Below are positions 15,531 to 21,420 of a stretch of 21,420 nucleotides of DNA, piece by piece; within the stretch, counting starts at the first letter, position 1, and every line of letters begins with the position of its first letter. A program made the translations under genes and the position numbers. Source of the stretch: a virus. The notes beneath the pieces are model-generated. The model did no database searches and was not told where the DNA came from. It saw only the letters and a program-made list of their open reading frames with translations. The DNA lies in IMG/VR virus record IMGVR_UViG_3300010885_041680, positions 1-21,420 of that record, one strand, 5' to 3'.

Positions 15531-16184
15531 ATGGAAAAACCAAAGAAAGTTTTAAAAAATGAGATCAAATACCAGATAACACTAAATGAAGAGCAAAAAG
15601 AAGTAAAGAGGTTGATATTAGAAAATCAAATTGTAGTTATAACAGGCAGAGCAGGCTGTGGTAAAAGTTTAGTTTCTGCTCAAACAGCTTTAGATTTTTT
15701 ATTCAAAAAACAATTTGAAAAAATATTAATTACAAGAGCTGCAGTTGAAGTTGGACACTCTTTAGGATTTCTACCAGGAAGTTTAGATGAAAAATTTAAT
15801 CCTTATTTAGAAGCTTTTCAAGAAAATTTAATTAAGTGTTATAATAAATTAAAAATTGAAGAGTTAATAAAAGACGAAAAGATACAAGCATTGCCTGTTC
15901 AATTCATCAGGGGAAAAACAATAGATGACGTTCTTGTAGTAGAAGAGGCTCAGAATATGACCAAAGCAGAAATGCTTGCTATTCTTACACGACTTGGCAA
16001 AAACGGAAGAATTATAATTAATGGCGATAATGAACAAAAGGATATTAAAGATCCTTACAATGGATTAAGTTACGTAATAGAACTCTCTAAAAAGATTAAT
16101 GAGATCAAATATATTAAACTAAAACACAATCATAGATCTGATTTAGTTGGAAAGATATTGGATTACGAATATAACGCAAAATAA
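15531..16184 (+). CDS. phoH: PhoH-like P-loop ATPase
   Basis: 217 residues. The Walker A motif GRAGCGKS (39-46) is preceded by IVVITG, and Walker B is DDVLVVEEAQN (132-142). The string ITRAAVEVGHSLGFLPGSLDEK is diagnostic of PhoH (ITRPxVxxGxxLGFLPGxxxEK), as are the RIIINGDNEQKD segment (160-171) and a late HNHRSDLV that may carry the arginine finger. PhoH-family proteins are predicted RNA-associated ATPases; they are frequent in marine and other environmental phages and their role there is unsettled. The length is that of the single-domain phage form. It sits unusually between the capsid gene and the neck genes, behind its own terminator/promoter-like break, and is followed 11 bases later by the gp13-like gene. 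Confidence 0.9.
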   Translation: MEKPKKVLKNEIKYQITLNEEQKEVKRLILENQIVVITGRAGCGKSLVSAQTALDFLFKKQFEKILITRAAVEVGHSLGFLPGSLDEKFNPYLEAFQENLIKCYNKLKIEELIKDEKIQALPVQFIRGKTIDDVLVVEEAQNMTKAEMLAILTRLGKNGRIIINGDNEQKDIKDPYNGLSYVIELSKKINEIKYIKLKHNHRSDLVGKILDYEYNAK

Positions 16185-16195
16185 AATATAAATAA

Positions 16196-17362
16196 ATGGC
16201 AAACGCTTCTATATACGATGGCAATCCACCTGGAATAGCAGGTAAAACTCCCTTTGGAATCTATGACAATGATGCCTCATTCGTTGCAAATGGACCTAAG
16301 GTTGCAAACTTTGTTGCAAGAAAATTAGGTTATCCAGTGATGGACGTGGAATTGGATTATTTGAATATATATGCTTGCTATGAAGAAGCGGTATCTGTTT
16401 ATTCACAATTGATAAATCAGTTATCTATACAAAATAATTTATTATCATTAATAGGATCTCCAACAGGATCGAATTTGAATAATCAAGTTGTCGTTCCTAC
16501 TTTGAATAGCGTAGTGGATATGGCTGACGCTTACGGATCTCTTATAGGGGTCGGAGGACAAACAGAATGGTATACAGGATCTCTTATGCTCACAGCCAGT
16601 CAACAAGTATACGATCTCCAGAGTTGGGGAATTAGTAATGGATATATACAACAAGGCGATAGAATTGTCATTGATAGGATATTTTATGAATCTAATCCGG
16701 CTATTAACCAATATTATGATCCATACATAGGAGGATCTATAAATTACCAAGGCGCAACTGAGAATTTTGGATGGGCTAGTTATTCTCCTGGACTTAATTT
16801 TACATTATTTCCTGTGTATTGGGATATTCAAAGGATTCAAGAAATAGAAATGTCTAACCAAGTTAGAAGATCAGCATTTACGTTCGAAATAGTAAATAAT
16901 AAATTAAGAATATTTCCTATTCCAGAAATAACTGGAGTGCCTTTATGTATTCAATACTCTAAGAAGAGCGAAATGGCTAATCCTGCGCTGAATAGTCCAT
17001 ATTCTACAAGTACTGCGTTAGTAACAAATCCATCTAACGTACCGTATACAGTATTAGCGCCTAGTCAGATAAATGGACCTGGTCAGAATTGGATATTCGA
17101 ATATACATTGGCTCTTTGCATGGAATTGCTTGGTTTAATTAGAAACAAGTATACAACAGTTCCAATTCCTGGAGCAGAGACAACTCTAAATGGAGCTGAT
17201 CTATCTACTGCTGGCAGAGACATGCAAACCAAACTAAAAGAGCAATTAAAGGCTGATTTAACAGAATTATCTAGACCTGCATTATTAGAAAAGCAGTCTC
17301 AAGAAAATCAATCTATACAAGATACATTAACTAAAGTACCATTATTTATATATATTGGCTAA
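16196..17362 (+). CDS. gp13: Neck protein, head completion (gp13-like)
   Basis: 388 residues. Two segments suggest the T4-like gp13 neck family: an N-terminal ARKLGYPVMDVELDYLNIYA followed by a helix reading CYEEAVSVYSQ, and a C-terminal NWIFEYTLALCMELLGLIRN followed by KYTTVPIPGAETTLNGADL (about 298-336) and a charged helix. In T4, gp13 with gp14 closes the filled head and makes the tail-docking platform. It is longer than T4 gp13 (about 309 residues); the extra lies in a beta-rich central part (about 85-255). It is followed by the gp14- and gp15-like genes, which supports the call. The start ATG directly follows TATAAATAA, with no Shine-Dalgarno. Family assignment is from remembered motifs, not a search. 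Confidence 0.72.
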   Translation: MANASIYDGNPPGIAGKTPFGIYDNDASFVANGPKVANFVARKLGYPVMDVELDYLNIYACYEEAVSVYSQLINQLSIQNNLLSLIGSPTGSNLNNQVVVPTLNSVVDMADAYGSLIGVGGQTEWYTGSLMLTASQQVYDLQSWGISNGYIQQGDRIVIDRIFYESNPAINQYYDPYIGGSINYQGATENFGWASYSPGLNFTLFPVYWDIQRIQEIEMSNQVRRSAFTFEIVNNKLRIFPIPEITGVPLCIQYSKKSEMANPALNSPYSTSTALVTNPSNVPYTVLAPSQINGPGQNWIFEYTLALCMELLGLIRNKYTTVPIPGAETTLNGADLSTAGRDMQTKLKEQLKADLTELSRPALLEKQSQENQSIQDTLTKVPLFIYIG

Positions 17363-17382
17363 TTTAATAAATAGAATTAATT

Positions 17383-17874
17383 ATGGCAATATTTGGATCA
17401 AGTCGGGACATAACCACATTTAGAAGTATTTCTAAAGAGCTTGTTAATGACGTAATTAGTCAACAGTGCGGCTATTATAAAGTGTCTTTAAGCGATACTG
17501 TTCCTAACATATACGGAGAATCGCCTAAAAAATTCTATATAGGACCCGTACTACTAAATTGTCTAATTGAAAGAGGCGATTTCTCTTTCGATCAAGGCGA
17601 TTTTGGACCAGATGTTAAACGTCCAGCGACATTTAGATTTTTGAAAGAAGATATAATGACTGCTAATGTCCATCCAGAACCAGGAGACATAATAATGTAT
17701 AACGAAGTTTACTATCATGCAGACAATGTCAATGAAAATCAGCTGATAGTTGGTAAAGATTCGGATTATTCTTATTCAACAGGTTTAGAAAATTTTGGAG
17801 CATCTTATTCTGTAGTTATAGTTTGTCATTACATATCGCCTGATGCTCTTGGAATAACACAACAAAGATTATAA
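17383..17874 (+). CDS. gp14: Neck protein (gp14-like)
   Basis: 163 residues, shorter than T4 gp14 (about 256). It opens with a helix, RSISKELVNDVISQQCGYYK, followed by a PNIYGESPKKFYIGPVLLNC segment. Later come a TFRFLKEDI strand and PEPGDIIMYNEVYYHADNV, resembling the GD-I-I-Y turn of the family. In T4 gp14 joins gp13 at the head-tail joint. Assignment rests on these patterns and on its place between gp13- and gp15-like genes; another head-closure protein of similar fold is possible. The stop shares TAATG with the next start. Confidence 0.6.
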   Translation: MAIFGSSRDITTFRSISKELVNDVISQQCGYYKVSLSDTVPNIYGESPKKFYIGPVLLNCLIERGDFSFDQGDFGPDVKRPATFRFLKEDIMTANVHPEPGDIIMYNEVYYHADNVNENQLIVGKDSDYSYSTGLENFGASYSVVIVCHYISPDALGITQQRL

Positions 17875-18755
17875 TGAGTATACAATCAACTAGACCGCAA
17901 AATAGAAGGGAATTTATGGACAAGTTAGTTGTACCATACGATGCTCACTACGGGAATCCTAACGATGTATTCCCAGAGCCGTTTAAAGCCGGACAACCAG
18001 AACAAAATAGAGCTTTGGAAATATCTTTAAAAAACGATATTGACAAGGATTTTTCTATAGGTATAAAAGACATCAATGAAGCAGTTCAATATTATTTTTC
18101 AGATGTTCTAAAGCTTTCAGTGGTACAAAACAATACAAGAGTGCCAATTCCTATAATATATGGAAACGAAGAGAATTGGAAAGGCGTTCAGGCCGATGGA
18201 TACTATAGAGATAACAATTCTAAATTAATGGCACCTCTGTTGATGTTTAAAAGAACAAACATCACTCAAAATAGAGGACTAGCAAATAAATTGGATGGTA
18301 ACAATCCAATAAACGTTCAAGTGTTTGAAAAAACATTTAGTAGAAGAAATATATATAGCAATTTCAATGCCATAAACAGCAGACTTCCTGAAAAAGAATA
18401 TGTTGTTGCAGTTACGCCTGATTACGTTACTGTGGAGTATTCCTGCATTATTTGGACGCATTTTATAGAACAGATGGATAAACTTATTGAATCGGTAAAC
18501 TATGCGTCCAGAACTTACTGGGGTGATCCCAGCAAATTCCAATTCTATAGTTCTATAGATTCTTTTCAAGATGTTACTACTTTTAATACAGGAGAAGACA
18601 GACTAGTTAGAAGCAATTTTACTTTGACTCTAAATGGTTATTTGATACCTGACTCGATAAACAAAAGCGTATCAGCAGCAAATAGAGTATACGGAATATC
18701 AAATCTTGTCTTTGGATTAGAAACATCTACTGAAAAGATAAACTACCCAAAATAA
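17874..18755 (+). CDS. gp15: Proximal tail sheath stabiliser / tail completion protein (gp15-like)
   Basis: 293 residues, near T4 gp15 (272). The features match: INEAVQYYFSDVLKLSVVQ, then VPIPIIYGNEENWKGVQ (about 90-106; T4 has VPITYASKEHF), followed by a PLLMFKRTNI strand. The second half has a VTVEYSCIIWTHFIEQMDKL helix-strand region and the closing strand NFTLTLNGYLIPD (T4 LTFEVNGWMYP). In T4 a gp15 hexamer caps the finished tail and binds the gp13-gp14 neck, so its position after them is fitting. An N-terminal extension of about 60 residues precedes the matched core. Coupled to the upstream gene by TAATG. Confidence 0.8.
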   Translation: MSIQSTRPQNRREFMDKLVVPYDAHYGNPNDVFPEPFKAGQPEQNRALEISLKNDIDKDFSIGIKDINEAVQYYFSDVLKLSVVQNNTRVPIPIIYGNEENWKGVQADGYYRDNNSKLMAPLLMFKRTNITQNRGLANKLDGNNPINVQVFEKTFSRRNIYSNFNAINSRLPEKEYVVAVTPDYVTVEYSCIIWTHFIEQMDKLIESVNYASRTYWGDPSKFQFYSSIDSFQDVTTFNTGEDRLVRSNFTLTLNGYLIPDSINKSVSAANRVYGISNLVFGLETSTEKINYPK

Positions 18756-18777
18756 AAACAAATTAGTATATTATACA

Positions 18778-19173
18778 GTGTTAAAAGCAACCCAAATAAA
18801 ATGGAATGAAGCTCATAATGTGTGGAGCGATTTCAAATTAGGGGATTTATACACGCAATATCTCTTTGATACATATGGCATCGTAGTAGAAGCTGGTGGC
18901 CACGTTATTTGGAATCACGTTATAACTATTGAAGTAATAGTTCCTGTAATGCCTGGAGGAGCAGGAGAAGATTTTGGATATCTGGGTGGCAAAAAGAAAA
19001 AAGCAAAAAAGAAGATAAAGCTGATATTTATAATGGGTGATATACGTGAAGAACAAACAAAAGAAGTTCATGAATTGATATCTCCTAAAATAGTTTCCGA
19101 TATCAAAAACAAGATAGAGGAGCAATTGCAAACAAAAATATCACTTAGCGATGTACAAATTATTAAAGGATAA
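18778..19173 (+). CDS. Hypothetical protein between gp15-like gene and tail fibre
   Basis: 131 residues from GTG 18778; there is no in-frame ATG until well inside the protein, and the frame is open back past the previous gene, so the GTG start is likely but unproven. It opens LKATQIKWNEAHNVWSDFKL, a W-rich segment I believe recurs in uncharacterised T4-like phage neck/tail proteins. A hydrophobic stretch (about 40-58) ends in VMPGGAGEDFGYLGG, then a Lys/Ala run (GGKKKKAKKKIK), then a charged helical end. The hydrophobic stretch is weakly membrane-like. Its end overlaps the next gene by 23 bases. No function assigned. Confidence 0.62.
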   Translation: MLKATQIKWNEAHNVWSDFKLGDLYTQYLFDTYGIVVEAGGHVIWNHVITIEVIVPVMPGGAGEDFGYLGGKKKKAKKKIKLIFIMGDIREEQTKEVHELISPKIVSDIKNKIEEQLQTKISLSDVQIIKG

Positions 19174-19708
19174 AAACAACGAATTTCAGTGTGAGATAAG
19201 ATTAGAAGGCGCGAGTTCTAAAGACGCAACGGCTAGACTTTTCTTAGAAGCCGATGGTTGTGAATATGTATTCAAAGGCAAGATAGAAGGCGAGAGATGC
19301 TTGATTCCAATGGGAAAACTAAAGAAATATCAAAATCTTTTAGAAAGCGGCAAGATCAGATTAGAAATCATCGCAGAAGACACAGTTTTTGTTCCTTACG
19401 AGAGCGATTATGAATTAGATCAAGAAAAGAAGGTAACCGTGGAAGTGATTCAACAACAGTACACTCCTAAAAAACCGATAGTAGAAGTAAAAGTAAAACA
19501 AGAGCCAAAATCTCAACCTAAAAAGAAAGAAAAATTAGATCCAGTAAAAGAGATCAGATCGTACTTAAAAGAAACAGCTAATTTCGACGGATCACTAACA
19601 AGCTTGCAAAGAGTGATAAAAGATCCATCAAATAGAAAATTTATAAATAGAGTTTGCGAAGCATTTAAATTAGAAAAAAAACAAGTGTTGAAGCAAATCT
19701 TAAACTAA
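19151..19708 (+). CDS. Hypothetical two-part protein before the tail fibre
   Basis: 185 residues. The N-terminal half (1-100) is a beta-rich domain with EFQCEIRLEGASSKDATARL, VFKGKIEGERCLIPMGKL and a KIRLEIIAEDTVFVPYESDY strand pair. A Lys/Pro/Gln-rich linker (about 105-130) leads to a helical end (LDPVKEIRSYLKE to KQILN). I believe this layout recurs in phages of this type but know no function. The position beside the tail completion and fibre genes suggests a tail or baseplate role (inference). ATG 19151 lies within the end of the upstream gene, a coupling-type overlap. Confidence 0.65.
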   Translation: MYKLLKDKNNEFQCEIRLEGASSKDATARLFLEADGCEYVFKGKIEGERCLIPMGKLKKYQNLLESGKIRLEIIAEDTVFVPYESDYELDQEKKVTVEVIQQQYTPKKPIVEVKVKQEPKSQPKKKEKLDPVKEIRSYLKETANFDGSLTSLQRVIKDPSNRKFINRVCEAFKLEKKQVLKQILN

Positions 19709-19718
19709 GTTATGAATA

Positions 19719-21420
19719 ATGGCAATACCATCGCTAACAGGTTCCTACATAGATGAAACATTCCAACGGTTAGTACAGACTAACAACACTCGCACAGAAT
19801 TCGCTGACGGACTAGGTAATCCTATTACATTAGGTCCTCCAGGAGCAGTAAATCCAACCCCAAATTATTACCCATTTAACGATGCTGGTGTATTTGCTGA
19901 TAGTTATCTAAATCAATCCGGTAGCATATTAAGAACTATATATAATGGAGGTGATTATGGTTTTAACTATGATTTTAATACCGATATTTTTACAGTTGGA
20001 GATGTAGGCAATAATCAAACACATACATTATTTATTGTTGATGCTTCTAATTCTGTAGTTAAAACAACCAATAGCGGTAATGATGTAGGTTTAAAACTAG
20101 ATTTTAATAATAACTCATATACATTAGGGGACCCAGCAGGAAATACAATAACAGTATCAGATAATGGAGGTGGAGATAGTGCTACTTTATCATTAGTAAA
20201 CGGTAATGTAACATTTACCGCTGATGATGAAATTAATATTAATTCTAACACAGCAGTAATATTAAATGGAGCAGGTGGTACATATGTTAAACAACTAACA
20301 TCCTCCCCACAATTAAATATATTAACATATAACTCATCATCAGGTCAATTATACTATACTGCATCATCGGCAATTGGTGGAGGTGTAACTGGAGATTATA
20401 TAACAAGTAGTTGGACTGGATCGACAACTTCTCAATTTGCAGGTACATCATCTTATGCGTCTACCTCTTCCTTTGCGCCTGATTATGTATTAAATAGTGT
20501 TACTAGTTCAATGACGGTAGCAACTTCATCCGTATCTTTATATCCACTATCAGTAACGGGCAGTACGCTCTACTCAACATCACCTGCAGCCGCAATTAAT
20601 GCTGGTACGTCTAATAATATATTTTTAGGAACAAGCGCGGGATCTAGTACTGGTAATGTACAGGGTTCATCCTTTTTAGGAAATAACGCTGGCAATAGTG
20701 CACTATCCGCAAGTTTCTCAAACTTTTTTGGAAATTTTACTGGAAACGCTGCAACAAATGCAAGCCAATCAAACTTTCTTGGAAATAATGCAGGAACAAC
20801 TGCAATAAATGCAAGCAACTCAAACTTTTTTGGACAATACGCTGGGTATAGAGCGGTAAGTGCATCGTATTCAACACTAATAGGATATAAAGCAGGTCTA
20901 ACACCAACAACAGCAAATAGCATTGGTAGTAATAATATAGTTATAGGAACAAATATAAGTCTAGCTCCCAATCAAAAAAATGCTATTAACATAGCGGCTA
21001 TAATATTTGCAACCGGATCGTATTCAACAATAACAAGTAATTCAACTGCAGGATTTTCTGGATCCTCAAATGGCAAAGTCGGCATCAATCAACCAAATCC
21101 ACAATACAGTTTCGATGTAAGTGGAAGTGGCAATTTTTCAAATGGATTGGTTGTAACAAGTTCATTAGAAATTACCGGTAGTTTGACTATAAGAAATCTA
21201 GTAACAGCTTCAGTATCAAACGTACTAACGTATAATACAGCAACAGGTCAAGTATATTATACTGCATCATCAGCAATTGGCGGTGGAGGTGGTACACCGG
21301 GTGGATCAATAGGACAAATACAATATAATAATGCTGGAGCATTTGGTGGCGTAGATAAATTAACATTTGATGGTACTAATTTAATAGCAACAGGATCATT
21401 TACCGGTTCTTTATTTGGAA
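19719..21420 (+). CDS. Tail fibre / adhesin-like protein, C-terminus beyond window
   Basis: The frame from ATG 19719 stays open for 567 codons to the right edge. The N-terminus (MAIPSLTGSYIDETFQRLVQ, then a FADGLGNPITLG string) looks like a conserved attachment module. Residues 302-403 hold six 17-residue repeats with the core F-(L/F)-G-x-x-A-G, as in trimeric adhesin head repeats. LTYNSSSGQLYYTASSAIGG (from 202) recurs almost unchanged as LTYNTATGQVYYTASSAIGG (from 503). Ser/Thr/Ala-rich segments and GQIQYNNAGAFGG are typical of phage fibre shafts. It probably mediates host-surface binding as a trimer. ATG 19712 leads only to a 14-codon frame, so 19719 is the better start. Confidence 0.85.
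   Translation, partial: MAIPSLTGSYIDETFQRLVQTNNTRTEFADGLGNPITLGPPGAVNPTPNYYPFNDAGVFADSYLNQSGSILRTIYNGGDYGFNYDFNTDIFTVGDVGNNQTHTLFIVDASNSVVKTTNSGNDVGLKLDFNNNSYTLGDPAGNTITVSDNGGGDSATLSLVNGNVTFTADDEININSNTAVILNGAGGTYVKQLTSSPQLNILTYNSSSGQLYYTASSAIGGGVTGDYITSSWTGSTTSQFAGTSSYASTSSFAPDYVLNSVTSSMTVATSSVSLYPLSVTGSTLYSTSPAAAINAGTSNNIFLGTSAGSSTGNVQGSSFLGNNAGNSALSASFSNFFGNFTGNAATNASQSNFLGNNAGTTAINASNSNFFGQYAGYRAVSASYSTLIGYKAGLTPTTANSIGSNNIVIGTNISLAPNQKNAINIAAIIFATGSYSTITSNSTAGFSGSSNGKVGINQPNPQYSFDVSGSGNFSNGLVVTSSLEITGSLTIRNLVTASVSNVLTYNTATGQVYYTASSAIGGGGGTPGGSIGQIQYNNAGAFGGVDKLTFDGTNLIATGSFTGSLFG
20322..20384 (+). repeat. Copy 1 of 63-base imperfect direct repeat in tail fibre
   Basis: Encodes residues 202-222 of the fibre and matches 21225-21287 with no gaps. 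The core TATACTGCATCATC followed by (A/G)GCAATTGG is nearly identical in both copies; the copies lie 903 bases apart. Confidence 0.8.
20622..20927 (+). repeat. Six tandem 51-base (17-residue) repeats in tail fibre
   Basis: Units begin at 20622, 20673, 20724, 20775, 20826 and 20877. Each encodes (F/L)-(L/F/I)-G-x-x-(A/T)-G followed by Ala/Ser/Asn-rich residues. Repeats 2 to 5 are the most alike (for example FLGNNAGNSALSASFSN and FLGNNAGTTAINASNSN); the first and last are more diverged. Confidence 0.85.
21225..21287 (+). repeat. Copy 2 of 63-base imperfect direct repeat in tail fibre
   Basis: Encodes residues 503-523 of the fibre and is the in-frame partner of 20322-20384. It is followed by a Gly-rich hinge and GQIQYNNAGAFGG. 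Confidence 0.8.

Noticed and set aside
16187-16194. Exact TATAAATA, the T4 late-promoter core
   Set aside because: It ends one base before the ATG of the gp13-like gene, too close to serve it, and fits the usual A/T-rich start leader.
17343-17350. TATTTATA near the end of the gp13-like gene
   Set aside because: It lies in coding sequence (PLFIYIG) and may simply reflect codon content; kept out of the promoter-like set although it is 32 bases before the next start.
20570-20971. 133-codon minus-strand frame opposite the tail fibre
   Set aside because: It mirrors the periodic repeats of the fibre gene on the plus strand and no other gene runs leftward.
1-21420. CRISPR arrays, tRNAs, insertion sequences, integrase or attachment sites
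   Set aside because: Looked for and not seen; the only repeats are coding repeats in the tail fibre and short AT motifs.
1-21420. Alternative genetic code (no TGA stop used)
   Set aside because: All recognised genes have expected lengths under the standard code with TAA or TAG stops; lack of TGA stops is adequately explained by AT bias and a small sample.

Overview
The window is one contiguous piece of a tailed-phage genome (Caudoviricetes, T4-like myovirus head and neck module). Every gene I can support reads left to right, and the genes are tightly packed: several neighbours share a TAATG stop/start, and no stretch over about 140 bases lacks a gene. I see no tRNA, CRISPR array, insertion sequence or integrase. 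The DNA is AT-rich and TAA is the dominant stop codon, with two TAG and no TGA. Almost no gene has a Shine-Dalgarno sequence; starts are instead preceded by A-rich leaders with A at -3. Together with the Bacteroidota-style signal peptide at 3567, this suggests a phage of a Bacteroidota host (inference, not proven).

Layout. 1-4013: genes of unknown function (a truncated Cys-rich protein, an EF-hand plus zinc-ribbon protein, a 693-residue protein and a small coiled-coil protein), then two membrane or secreted coiled-coil proteins that may be a spanin-like lysis pair. 4068-7575: large terminase (gp17-like) and portal (gp20-like). 7612-12522: three large unknown proteins and a 43-residue basic protein, ending with the prohead protease (gp21-like). 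12661-15430: scaffold (gp22-like) and major capsid protein (gp23-like), closed by a strong UUCG-loop terminator. 15531-19708: a PhoH-like ATPase, then gp13-, gp14- and gp15-like neck and tail-completion proteins, and two conserved-looking unknown proteins. 19719-end: the first 567 codons of a repeat-rich tail fibre that runs off the window.

How it fits together. Portal, scaffold, capsid and protease build the prohead; the terminase fills it; gp13, gp14 and gp15 close the neck and cap the tail. The most interesting signal is a recurrent (L/I)-x-E motif, often (L/I)NE followed by S, N, A or D. It matches the known cleavage rule of T4 gp21. It sits near the N-terminus of several head-region proteins, and between visible domains of the 569- and 526-residue proteins. 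I infer that some of the unknown proteins are head-internal cargo or polyproteins processed by the protease encoded beside them. A second signal is a TATTTAT(A/T) element found in five of the longer gaps between genes, a candidate late-transcription signal.
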